DNA of 43,311 nt, from contig VWND01000020.1 of the NCBI GenBank assembly GCA_009599575.1, positions 1-43,311 on the forward strand, in the 5' to 3' direction. This document shows, piece by piece, positions 9,790-20,140 of the stretch; the stretch's first letter is position 1, and every line of letters begins with the position of its first letter. The position numbers and the translations under genes are program-made. This DNA is from Blumeriella jaapii (taxonomy: Eukaryota; Ascomycota; Leotiomycetes; Helotiales; Drepanopezizaceae). The notes below the pieces were generated by a model, which was given only the letters and a program-made list of their open reading frames with translations, was not told where the DNA came from and searched no databases.

Positions 9790-12700
9790 GAGGCTGGGTT
9801 AATTTAACTTGGAAGCGCGTCGTTAGCTGTTTTACGCAATCGATTAGCGTAAAAAACTGGATGTACGTTTATAATATTAGGAAGGTCTAGCTTAAAAGCG
9901 TTGTCGAAAATTTTGGTTACAACTTTGAAAGGGCCGTTTGTAGAGTTGTCGAATTTGCGGAAGGGCCGGAAGGTCGGAAATAGACGCATATCGAGCCATA
10001 CGTAGTCGCTAATATTAAAATCGATCGCGCGGCGAAATTTATTCGCATTCTTTTTTATTTTATCGTATATTTGTTAAAAATGCGATTTGGCGAGATTCCA
10101 AACGTCGTAATGGCGGCGAGCGTACGCACGAGTTTCGTTTGCGTTTAACTTATATGAAAGGTTGGGAGAGGGGAAAGTATCGAGCTTCCAGTTTTAATTA
10201 ATATAAGGAATATAACCGTGTATAATTTTAAAAAGTGAAAGGCTATTTAAACTTTCGTAAAAAAGGACTATTTGGGCGAAATCTATTATTAAAAGAAATT
10301 CGCTTTAATCGTTTTGATAAAAATTTACGAAGGGTCGAAAGCGTTTTTGCAGGTATTAGTTGTAAATTTCGATTTGACCGTCGGTTTCAAAATAAGCGAC
10401 TATCGAAAGTTTTAATTGCGTATCGAGTATTTTGTTTAATTCAGACCAGAAAGTAAATTAATACTAAAGGCCACGATCGCTAATAATATTTTTTAAAAGG
10501 CCAAAATACTTATATACGTGGAATATATACAATTTGGCGAAGCTTCGAGCGTCGATATTTTTATAGCAAAAAATCGAAATAATTTGCTTAAAAAAGCGAT
10601 TTATTATTACGAACACGTTATCGTAACCGTATTTGTTTTTATTAAAATTGCAAAAATTTATTATAACGTATTTCCAAAAATGGTTAAAAACAGGAAAAGG
10701 CTGAAAAAGGCCGGAACGCTTATTTTTTAAAACAAAATTTCTTCGATAAGCGTGGCAATTGCGATAATATTATTTTACAAAAGCTGTTATACCTCGCTAA
10801 TAATATTAATCCGAAAGCAATTGCGTAGTTTTGCGAACGCTGGAATAAGCGGTGGAAATTTGGTCGTATATTTTTCGTATAAAAGCCAAACGAAAATAAT
10901 CGACGTCTGGTATTATCAGGCGGCCGTAATATAACAGCAGATCGCGTTTAAGTATATACGAAGTATTATTAGCGTTATTTCCTTTCGTAGCGTTTCGTAC
11001 AGTTTTCTTTCGAAAAGCCATCAAATTGCTAACTATGCGATTAGCGTGGAAAAGCTGGTTAACGACACGGAGTGCGAATAAAAAATCAGCTATTTCAACG
11101 ATAAAAACAGCTGTTTCGAAAGCCGTGGACGGTCGAAGTTTTTCAGTCAAAAGGCGGTGATCGATCTGATCGGCTCGAAAAAGTGTTTGCAGGCGCTGAA
11201 TGCGTTTAAAAGAGTTTTGGCGGTCGAATTCGCTCGTACGACGTATTAATGCGTTAGCCAGAAAGTTATGTTTATTTGGTTTGTACGTAATAAAAAAGTT
11301 GTAATCGGCGAGAAGCTCGGCCTAGCGTATTTGTCGAGCGTTCAAAAACTTAAAGATTATAAAGTATTTCAAAGCTTTATAATTAATAATTATTTTAATT
11401 TAATAAATTAAATTAATCAATTTAGCACGAAAATTGCCTAGAAATCTTACGATTGCGAATATTTTTTTATCGTATACGACGTAATTTAGCTTTGCGAAAA
11501 CTATGGTTTTGCTGAAATAAGCGATTGGAAGTTAGTCGTTGCTATAAAATTGCGAAAGCACAAAAGCTACTACGCCGTCGAAAGCGTTAGTTTTTAATAT
11601 ATAAAAAAGGTTTTGCTTATAATATTATAAAATTAATACAATAGTAAAAGCTAGTATAAAAAGGTCGAAATTCTTTTGACATTTAAAAATGAAATTGTAA
11701 AAAACGTTAGCTTTGGTTAAATAAATCAAAGGTTTTGCAATTATATCGTAGTTTCGAATAAAACGTCGGTAAAAGTTACAAAAACCAAAAAAGCTTTGTA
11801 CACCTTTTATAATAATAAAAGACTTTTAATAAGCGACTACGAAGACTTTCTCTGGATCTATTTTTAAAGCTTTTAGTCGAAATAATAAAACCTAAGTAAC
11901 GGATTCGTATAACGTTGAATTCAGATTTTCGAATATCGGTCTGTAATTTAGCGTCAGCGAGCTTTTAAAGTATTTTGCGAACGTATATGACGTGTTTTAA
12001 AAAGTCGGACGAGTAAATAAGAATATTATTTAAATATACAATACAAAAATCGTTTAAATAGTCGAAAAAAACGTCGTTTATATAACGTTGATAAATTGCG
12101 AATTTATTAATAAAGCCAAAAGATAGCATTTTGCATTTATAAACGCCGTAACGCGTACGAAACGTCGTTAGTTTTTTACTGGCGAAGTCTATTCGAATTC
12201 TGTAAAAAGCTTGACGAATATCGAACTTTATAAAAATTCGCGCTTCCGAAAAACGAGCAAAAGTTTTATCGATAAAAGAAAAAAAATAGCGATTTTTACG
12301 AGTAATATTATTAAAAATTCGATAGTCGATACAAAAACGCAATAAACCGTCGGGTTTTTTAGCGAAAAGCATTGGAGCAGCGAAAAAAGCGGTGGAAAAT
12401 TCGATAAAACTTTTATTAAAGTTGTTTTGCAAATAAGTTTTAACAATTTCGAATTTTGGAATCGACATCTTATACAAAAAAGTGTATTTCAGCTTTTTTT
12501 TATTTATAATAAGCTCGATTTTATAATCGTAAGGCCGGTAAAAGGCTAATTCGTTATTGGCGGCTTTAGAAAACACGTGTTCGAGGTTTTTGTATTTCGG
12601 AGGAAAAGATTCGAAAAAAGATTTATTCGAAATTAGCTTTGCTAAGCTGATTAAAAAGATCGAAATCGATATTTTATTGGTTTTGAAACGTTCGAAAAAA

Positions 12701-13103
12701 CTATAAGATTGGGTCTTAAGAAAAGTGTTATACGTAAGGTCGTTTAATATTTTGTCGATTTCGTACAAAAAGATTGAAAACATTTTAACTGCTTTTTTTC
12801 TGGAAATTAATTTAAAAGCGTATGTAATAATTTAACAAATAAAAATTGGATAAGCAATAAATTAAGGGATTCGTTTTCGAATTGATCGTTAAAAAATTCA
12901 AAAAATAGCTTATTTAAATTATCGATTATATTAAATTAAAAAGCTATCGCGGCGAAAGCTTTTCTTCGGTTTTTAATATAACTGTTTTTCGTAAAACGAA
13001 AAAGCTATTCTAACGAAAAAAAAAAAAAAGAAAAAAAAATAATAAAAGAGGGATCGGCAGCCTGGAAAAATAGTATAATTTCTTATATTATTTTATTAGC
13101 GTC
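9790..13103 (-). pseudogene. pol remnant of element C (RT, RNase H, integrase, chromodomain)
   Basis: The minus strand encodes a RIP-degraded copy of the pol product of A and B. The longest surviving frame (12783-11965, 272 codons) covers the region before and through the reverse-transcriptase palm. It keeps IRQAFYRIRID and FRTRYGVYKCK, but the catalytic YLDD reads YLNN. Downstream, RNase H, integrase and the GPF/chromodomain region are recognisable base by base against B but are stop-ridden. This copy reads without a gap through two sites where A (poly-C) and B (T-run) carry insertions, so it supports the shorter versions as ancestral. Confidence 0.85.
13099..13103. repeat. Left target-site duplication of gypsy A
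   Basis: GCGTC, repeated at 19517-19521. Joining the flanks at one copy restores colinearity with the uninterrupted pol of element B near 30675. Confidence 0.9.
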
Positions 13104-13369
13104 TGTGACGATTCACTCTGTTGCCACCTCTCGTGTCACCCCAGCAACTACGTATAGCTGCAAGCTCCCTGGTCTCCTGGTGGGTCTCCCCATCAACTGT
13201 GGAGACTATCATGTATATAAGGCTCTCTCCCCTTAGCAACCTCTGCCTTCTGCAGTTGTTGATTCTAAGTGAATATCTTTGTTACAGAACCAAAGGCTCG
13301 TTTCATACCATGTGAACACGGCGACCAGTTGACTGATCTCCCAGCCCTCCGACCGATTAGATCGTCACA
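13104..13369 (+). repeat. 5' LTR of element A
   Basis: 266 bp beginning TGTGACGATTCACTC and ending GATCGTCACA. A TATATAA box stands at 13214-13220. The sequence AGTTGTTGAT (13254-13263), 40 bp downstream of it, is a good candidate for the transcript's 5' end because its complement lies just past the LTR. Confidence 0.95.
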
Positions 13370-13371
13370 TT

Positions 13372-13381
13372 ATCAACAACT
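13372..13381 (+). promoter_or_regulatory. Candidate self-primer (primer-binding) site of element A
   Basis: ATCAACAACT begins two bases after the LTR end and is the exact reverse complement of AGTTGTTGAT at 13254-13263 in the same LTR. In the Tf1/sushi group the RNA's own 5' end folds back on such a site and is cleaved to prime reverse transcription. The match is 10 nt and ends exactly where the transcript would start; flanking bases do not pair. I see no tRNA 3'-end complement at this position. The same arrangement recurs in B (32911-32918 and flanks). Confidence 0.65.
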
Positions 13382-13492
13382 CTTTTTCTACGCTGGCGAC
13401 GGCGTAAACTATCTCTCCCCTCGAATTCCTCACGGGTCACACCAAGGTGATCGACCGGTCGTGAGAAGGCCTATTTCCGCACTTCGCGAAGG

Positions 13493-14980
13493 ATGGCTCC
13501 TGTTCAACGATCCCCCCCTCAGCAGAGCTTTTCAGCTCCTGCTACTACACCTCAACCTCCCTCCTCCTCTCAATCAGCGAAGAAGCAACCTCCCCCAGAA
13601 GCTTCTTCTTCTGAAGAACAGTCCTCCCCCCGAGGAAAGAAGAACAAAGGAAAAGGCAGAGCGCCAACCACTTCGCCTGCCACCTCCCAGCCTAGCGCTG
13701 AGAGCGTTCAGTTGAGACTCCTGCAAAATCAACTGAAAGAAGCGCAAGAGCGTGAACGACAACTTCTGGAGGCTATGCGATTGCGACAGACCCCTCAATC
13801 AGAGCGTTTGGTAGAATCTATCGAACGTGCCTCTGCCAGTCGCGAATCTGCTGCTCCTCCCCCTCCTCGCAACGTCTCATTTCAACCAACAGACGCTGCA
13901 AACCAACCTCCACGCTCTTCGCGAACTCTCTTTGGATCTCCCCCTGACGGCCAAGACCCTAGCGCGCCTTTTGAACGCTATGGTTCCCATTTATCTGCTG
14001 ACTCTCGACTAGCTCGTATAGAGCGCGTTCCGAACCTTGAGTTTAAGCTAGATGATGGTGAAGATTACAAAGCACGCCACTGGGAGACTAGAGTTCTCGA
14101 CAACCTCGAACTCTACCACGACTACTTCGCTGGCGATCGATCCCGCAAGAATTACATACTCGATCAGACCGAAGGCGTGGCAAGGGAGTTCCTGACCCCG
14201 CGTATCTTGGACCGTTCCGACCCTACACCTCCCGAAGAATTAGTGAAAGAGGTCGCCGATTTCCTGGCCGACCCTTCAGACGTTCAGAGGGCGGAAGACG
14301 AGTTCAAGATGCTTGCAATGAGTACGCACGACGACTTTTGGCGATTCTACCTGCGATTCTCCACCCTCGCAGCGAACGCCCAAATACGGACTGACAAACA
14401 GCTTCGAGACGCCCTTCGCGACAAAATACCAAGGCGTCTGCGAGAAAAGCTGCACTTGGAATGGGCGCGTACAACGACCTTCAAGGATTGGCTCACCGCC
14501 GTCCGTCAAGAAGAACAAGGTCAGTTGGCTGAACGAACTCTATACGCGAGTCGCTCTTCAACCAAGTCTACCACCCATCAAGGTGGTAGGTCCTCAACCA
14601 AAGCGTACTACGAGTCAAATCGTACGTACGAGAGTCGTCCAAGTGCTCCACAGGCTCCCCCTCAGCCCCCTGTTCTTCCTCCTCCTCCACGCCAGAACGC
14701 CCCCCCTGGCGTTCTTCCCTTTCGATCGGACCAACGACAACGCTCGTCCTCTACTCCACACCAGAAGGTTCGAGGCCAATCTGCACGACCCTCTACGGGC
14801 CGACCCTCGGTTCCACCCAAAGGCCCTCCCAGGCTGGTAGGTGTAAACGAGGTCGAACCGGCCGAGGATTCGCCCTCTGATAGTGGTAGTGAAGACGAAA
14901 ACCCCCCTCCAGACGACTTCCAAGACGCACACGAGGAAGTCGAAGGCTCTCCCGCCAGTCGGGGAAACGCCCAGGCCTAA
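13493..14980 (+). CDS. gag: Gag of gypsy element A
   Basis: A 495-residue structural protein expected to form the virus-like particle in the cytoplasm. The start ATG lies in a good context, 124 bp after the LTR. The N-terminal ~70 residues are Pro/Ser/Gln-rich and basic. Residues about 72-98 (LRLLQNQLKEAQERERQLLE) look like a coiled coil. Residues about 190-340 (WETRVLDNLELYHDYF..., REFLTPRILD, WRFYLRFSTLAANAQI, LREKLHLEWA) form a retrotransposon-gag core. The C-terminus is Arg/Pro-rich then acidic. I find no CCHC zinc knuckle, which is unusual for gypsy Gag; the Arg-rich tail may bind RNA instead. It is the only intact gag here; B carries a +2 insertion and C is RIP-mutated. Family assignment comes from its place before pol and the core pattern. 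Confidence 0.9.
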   Translation: MAPVQRSPPQQSFSAPATTPQPPSSSQSAKKQPPPEASSSEEQSSPRGKKNKGKGRAPTTSPATSQPSAESVQLRLLQNQLKEAQERERQLLEAMRLRQTPQSERLVESIERASASRESAAPPPPRNVSFQPTDAANQPPRSSRTLFGSPPDGQDPSAPFERYGSHLSADSRLARIERVPNLEFKLDDGEDYKARHWETRVLDNLELYHDYFAGDRSRKNYILDQTEGVAREFLTPRILDRSDPTPPEELVKEVADFLADPSDVQRAEDEFKMLAMSTHDDFWRFYLRFSTLAANAQIRTDKQLRDALRDKIPRRLREKLHLEWARTTTFKDWLTAVRQEEQGQLAERTLYASRSSTKSTTHQGGRSSTKAYYESNRTYESRPSAPQAPPQPPVLPPPPRQNAPPGVLPFRSDQRQRSSSTPHQKVRGQSARPSTGRPSVPPKGPPRLVGVNEVEPAEDSPSDSGSEDENPPPDDFQDAHEEVEGSPASRGNAQA

Positions 14981-17900
14981 GCAAAGCCTCCTTCTTGGGC
15001 GTGTTGCGCGATATGCGTTACCTTGACGTTCGAAAGCTTCTTGGTGGCGACTCACTGACAATCCCCGTTACACTCACCAAGAGTGGCCTTTCGTACAAGG
15101 TGAAGGCGCTCGCCGACTCTGGAGCGAACGGTTATGCGTTGATCGATTCGGCGCTGATCAAGTCCCTTTCCTTCTTTTTAAAACCTTTGATTCAACCTCT
15201 CCCGGCTCCTTTTCCTGTAAAAGGGTATAATGGAGCTCGTGGCCATTCAATTACACATTTTACGCTTCTCAACCTTATTGTTGACAATCGAATACAATCG
15301 TTTACTCCTTTCTTGATCACCAACCTCGGAAATCATGGTGTGATTTTAGGAAGAGCTTGGCTGGCCGAACACCAAGTTCTACTAGACTGTAATAAACGCA
15401 AGCTTCATTGGCCGAAGTCTTACCCTCCCACAGCCTCTTACGCTCGTTGTATTGAAGTCTCTCATTTGCACCCCCGAAAGATTCAATCTCGCCACCAAAA
15501 CGACGCTGTGAGACGTGACAAGAACCTTGACCAATTGTGGCAGACCTACGACGCTGTGCGGAGCGCGAAAAGGTCGAATTTCACTCGCGGTGCCAATTTC
15601 GATGGCGACGCCAGTGGGATAATACAAGAAATTACACCACCACTTCCCAGGCTGCCGATCCCCCTTCTATTATTTCTTCTCCTTCTCTTCTCCCTTCGTC
15701 AGAACAGCTTCCTCGTTCTACGAAGAACAGTTACACCAAAGACCGAAAGAAGGCCCTCGCCGCGATGGCCTTTCAGCTTAATATAATCGATAGTTCAGAC
15801 AAGCCACCTCCTGAACCTCCCAAACGACCAGTTCGAAGACGAGTCCCTCAACCTACTGCTTACCCAATCTCCATCTGCCAGATCACTGCACACGCTTTCA
15901 AGCTGATCTCCAGAAAGGAAGCAGTTGAAGTGTTTTCAACCTCCCTGTATGAGATCGACAGAATACTAGACGACCTTACGTACAACACTTCCCTCAAGAC
16001 CCAATCTCACAGTCTTTTCGAACGTTTCAGGACCAATGAAATATCGATTTCGACCCTTTCAACCAGCTTAGCAGAGCTAACTTCGAATGAACCTTCCCTC
16101 GAATCTCTTCCCCCGGAGTACAAAGACCTCGAACACGTGTTTTCTAAGGCCGCCAGTAACGAGCTAGCCCCTCACCGGCCCTACGACCACAAGATCGAGC
16201 TCACTGTAAGTGAGAAAGAGCTGAAATACACTCCTTTGTACAAGATGTCGATTCCAGAGCTCGAGATTGTCAAGACCTACCTGCAAGACAACCTTGACAA
16301 AGGTTTCATCGAACCTTCCACCGCTCCCTTCGCTGCTCCAGTGCTTTTCGCTAAAAAACCCGACGGTTCACTGCGTTTCTGTATCGACTATCGAGCCCTC
16401 AATAATGTTACTCGTAAGGATCGCTACCCCCCCCCTCCCCCTCATCGATGAGACCCTTGCTCGTCTCTCGGGAGCGCGAATCTTTACGAAGCTCGATATT
16501 CGTCAAGCCTTTCACAGAATTCGAATGGACCCCGCCAGTGAAGAACTGACGACGTTTCGTACGCGTTACGGCGCCTATAAGTGCAAGGTGCTACCTTTTG
16601 GCCTCACTAATGGACCCGCAACTTACCAACGCTACATGAACGACGTTCTCTTCGACTATTTGGACGATTTCTGCACTGCATACCTGGATGACATTCTCAT
16701 CTACTCGTCCGACCCTTTGGAACACGCCACACACGTTCGCAAGGTGCTCCAAAGGCTCGCTGACGCTGGATTACAGGCCGATATTCGGAAGTCTGAATTC
16801 AACGTTACACGGACCCGTTACCTAGGCTTCATCATCTCGACTGAAGGCCTAGAGGTAGATCCAGAGAAAGTCTCCGTGGTCGCCCACTGGAAGCCTCCTA
16901 CTACTGTAAAAGGTGTACAGAGCTTCCTTGGTTTTTGTAACTTCTACCGACGTTTCATTCGAGACTACGGTATAATTGCAAAGCCTCTGGTCCATTTGAC
17001 CAAGGCTAACGTTCCTTTCAATTTCACTTCTGAGTGTCAGGAGAGTTTCGACCTCCTTACACTAGCCCTTACTACTGCACCAGTTCTACAACATTACAGG
17101 CAAGACCTTCCCTGCATGTTGGAGACTGACGCTTCCGACGGCGTAGTAGCTTCTGTGCTTTCGCAACTCCATGGCGACGACTGGCTCCCAGTCGCCTACT
17201 TCAGCAAAACCATGGCCCCCGCAGAGCTAAACTACGTCGTACACGACAAAGAGATGCTCGCAATCGTGAGATCTCTAGGCAACTTTCGTGCTGAACTGGC
17301 TGGCTCAGTTCATCAGATCAAAATAATCACTGATCACAAGGCCTTGGAGTACTTTATGACCTCCAAACCCTTGAACGCTCGACAAGCACGCTGGGCCGAA
17401 CTCCTCGCCGACTACAACTTCCTCATTACGTACAGACCAGGTAAACACAACCCTCTGGCTGACGCACTGACACGTCGTACGAGCGAACTCGACCGCCAAA
17501 ACTCCCTTAAACGCACCCAGCGCCTGCAAACACTCCTTCGAGCCGATCAGATCGATCACCGCCTTTTGACTGAAGAACTTCGACCGCCCACGGCCTCCGA
17601 AACAGCTGTTTCTATCGTTGAAATAGCTGATCTCTCACCCGCACTCCGTGTCGTTGACCAGCTTCTCCACGCTAATCGCACAGCTAGCAGCCTGATGGCC
17701 CTCCGAAAGGAAGCTGTACGAGACGCTACGAGGGGGAACGACAACAACACTCCGTATACACTTGAACGCGACCTGCTGCTATATCACGGTCGCCTGATAG
17801 TACCAGACGTCGATCACCTTCGTCTGGCCCTTGTACGAGAAGTGCACGACCAGATCTCCACCGCTCACCCCAGCGCTCGCAAGACTACGCAATTGCTCTC

Positions 17901-19250
17901 GGACCAATACTATTGGCGAGGTATGACAGCCTTCGTAAAACAATACTGTCGCAACTGCCACGCTTGTCGAAGGAGTTCTGTTCCAAGAGATAAGCGCCCC
18001 GGCCTCCTTCAGCCTCTTCCTGTTCCTGACCACCCTTGGGAGCACGTTACAATGGACTTTTGCAGCTTCAACAAAGACAAACACGGTTACGATAACGTGT
18101 TCGTAGTGATAGATCGCTTTTCCAAGCAGGCCATTTCGATCCCCTGCCACAAGAATATCGACGCTCGAGGCCTCGCCAAACTGTATATATTCCACGTGTA
18201 CAGGTATTTTGGCCCTCCAAAGAGTATCATTAGCGATCGTGGCCCCCAGTATTGGTCTACCTTCTGGTCTGAATTGAACAAAATACTCGGTACGCAACTG
18301 AAGCTTTCGACAGCCGCTCACCCTGAAACCGACGGTCAGACCGAAATTTACAACCAATACCTGCAAAAAAACGCCTTCGACCCTTCGTGAACTTCTATCA
18401 AGACGATTGGAGCGAATTTCTCCCAATGATGGATTTCGCCCAAATGGTCCTCCCTCACGAGAGTCTAGGTGGCCTTTCACCCTTTGAAGTTGTACACGGT
18501 TACACTCCCCACACCAATTGGAACTGGAAGCTCGATACTTCCCCCTCCCCCAACCCCTCACACAAGCTAAACGCAGACGAAGCTCGTGCGTACGCTCGCC
18601 GCCACTACGACGCCTGGAACCTCGCCAAATCGCACCTCCAACAAGCCCACGACAAGATGAAAAGGAGTGCGAATAGGTCTCGCCGCGCGAACGATTTTGA
18701 CGTTGGCGACTACGTATGGCTCGATATGCGCCCATTTCCGACCTCCCGGCCCTCCCGCAAGCTCGACAACCCTACAAACGGCCCTTTCAAGGTTGTAGCC
18801 AAAATTTTCGACAACGCTTTCAAGCTAGACCTTCCTAGTACTATGAACGTACACCCAGTTTTTCACGCTAGTCGACTGCGTAAAGCAGCTGACGACGCGC
18901 TCCCAGGTCAGGTTAACCCAGCCCCTGAACCTATCAATATAACTGGTGAGCTTGAATACGAAGTCGAAAAACTGATCGCCTGTCGAATGCAGCGGAAGAC
19001 CCTTCAGTACAGAGCTTCTTGGGTAGGCTTAGATGAAGATCTCACGTGGTACCCCGCGTCTGACTTTATGTACGCTCCCCTGAAAGTGCGCGACTTTCAT
19101 TTGGCGCATAAGGAGCTCCCCGGTCCTCCTGCAAAACTTGTAGACTGGCTGAAGGCATATTCCGAAGGTTTGGACTCGTACGATCACTTGGATAGTGACG
19201 TACCAATGGATAAAAGCTCGAGGGCGCGCTTTTTTCGGACGGGGGGGTAG
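14893..19250 (+). CDS. pol: Pol polyprotein of gypsy element A (PR-RT-RH-IN-chromodomain), frameshifted
   Basis: Domains in order: aspartic protease with ADSGANG (Asp at 15115); reverse transcriptase with [10 protein letters not shown] and YLDDILIYS (16681-16707); RNase H with LETDASDG (Asp 17128), HDKEMLAI and [10 protein letters not shown]; integrase with an H..H..CRNCHAC zinc finger (about 17842-17970) and a D,D,E core (MDFCSFNKD 18052, ISDRGPQYW 18229, [11 protein letters not shown] 18328); a GPF motif near 18781; and a chromodomain (EYEVEKLI...[16 protein letters not shown], about 18955-19060). Frame 1 is interrupted by a +2 insertion near 15640 and recovered by a +4 C-run insertion at 16427-16435. 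It is then lost again by +2 A at 18365-18371, which puts integrase after YNQYLQ in another frame. Thus the copy as read is not functional. The stop codon is the last three bases before the LTR. Confidence 0.95.
14899..14905 (+). promoter_or_regulatory. Candidate -1 ribosomal frameshift heptamer between gag and pol
   Basis: Pol lies in the -1 frame relative to gag, and the pol frame is open from 14893. Within the overlap (14893-14980) the gag frame reads A AAC CCC at 14899-14905, fitting the X XXY YYZ rule, followed at once by a second candidate C CCC CCT. Whether a downstream structure exists was not tested. Reinitiation after the gag stop is an alternative. Confidence 0.35.
18955..19110 (+). 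other. Chromodomain in element A pol
   Basis: The segment reads [11 protein letters not shown]..., [16 protein letters not shown], the hallmark order of a chromodomain, right after the integrase GPF module. It keeps the first aromatic Tyr and the Trp of a methyl-lysine cage, but has Leu where many have the third aromatic (GY to GL). Such domains steer chromoviral integrases to H3K9-methylated chromatin; in this element that is inference. Confidence 0.8.
19240..19250 (+). promoter_or_regulatory. Polypurine tract of element A, overlapping the end of pol
   Basis: CGGGGGGGTAG abuts the 3' LTR. It should prime plus-strand DNA synthesis. It also encodes the last residues Gly-Gly and the stop codon of pol. 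The mirror copy flanks B's LTR at 27042-27052. Confidence 0.75.
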
Positions 19251-19516
19251 TGTGACGATTCACTCTGTTGCCACCTCTCGTGTCACCCCAGCAACTACGT
19301 ATAGCTGCAAGCTCCCTGGTCTCCTGGTGGGTCTCCCCATCAACTGTGGAGACTATCATGTATATAAGGCTCTCTCCCCTTAGCAACCTCTGCCTTCTGC
19401 AGTTGTTGATTCTAAGTGAATATCTTTGTTACAGAACCAAAGGCTCGTTTCATACCATGTGAACACGGCGACCAGTTGACTGATCTCCCAGCCCTCCGAC
19501 CGATTAGATCGTCACA
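19251..19516 (+). repeat. 3' LTR of element A
   Basis: 266 bp with no difference that I can see from 13104-13369, indicating a recent insertion. Confidence 0.95.
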
Positions 19517-19521
19517 GCGTC
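19517..19521. repeat. Right target-site duplication of gypsy A
   Basis: GCGTC, followed directly by the resumption of element C sequence. Confidence 0.9.
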
Positions 19522-20140
19522 GCTATCGAAATTAACACCGCGAATAAAATTCGATTTTTTCGCGCTCCGCATAGCGTCGTAAATCTGTCATAATTGGTCA
19601 AGATTTTTGTTACGTTTCATAGCGTCGTTTTGATAGCGAGATTAAATCTTTCGGAAATGCAAATAAAAGATTTTAATATAACGAGCGTAAAAAGCTGTGG
19701 AAGAATAAGATTTCGGCCAATAAAGCTTGCGTTTATTACAGTCTAGTAAAACTTAATATTCGGCCAGCCAAGCTTTTTTTAAAATTATATTATAATTTCC
19801 GAAATTAATAATTAAAAAAAAAATAAACGATTGTATTCGATTGTTAATAATAAAATTAAAAAGCGTAAAATATGTAATTAAATAGCCACGAGTTTTATTA
19901 TACTTTTTTACAGGAAAAAGAGCCGGGAGAAATTGAATCAAAAATTTTAAAAAAAAAAAAAAAAACTTGATTAGCGCCGAATCGATTAACGTATAACCGT
20001 TCGCTCCAGAGTCGGCGAGCGCCTTTATTTTGTACGAAAAGCTATTTTTAATAAATATAACGGGAATTATTAATAAATCGCTATTAAAAAGCTTTCGAAC
20101 GTTAAAATAACGCATATCGCGCAATACGCCTAAAAAAAAG
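19522..20140 (-). pseudogene. pol N-terminal (protease) remnant of element C
   Basis: The minus strand carries the upstream part of C's pol, separated from the rest by element A. A 123-codon frame (20124-19753) keeps [20 protein letters not shown], so the protease Asp-Ser-Gly survives. The flanking residues show the Leu/Pro to Phe and Val to Ile pattern that RIP creates. Confidence 0.85.

Larger units (their letters stand above)
13104..19516 (+). mobile_element. Ty3/gypsy chromovirus, element A: unmutated, nested in element C
   Basis: A 6,413-bp element with 266-bp LTRs that look identical to each other, TG..CA ends and a GCGTC target duplication. Internal order is self-primer site, gag, protease, reverse transcriptase, RNase H, integrase, chromodomain, G-rich polypurine tract. 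It shows no RIP, so it entered C after C was mutated. Three short insertions break pol: +2 near 15640, +4 in a C-run at 16427-16435, and +2 in an A-run at 18365-18371. None is present in B or C. Subtracting these 8 bases gives 6,405 bp, the same length as B minus its own insertions. Confidence 0.95.

Noticed and set aside
17779..18735. 318-codon minus-strand frame in element A, mirrored at 27558-28512 in B
   Set aside because: It is antisense to the integrase region; sense-strand integrase motifs explain the sequence.
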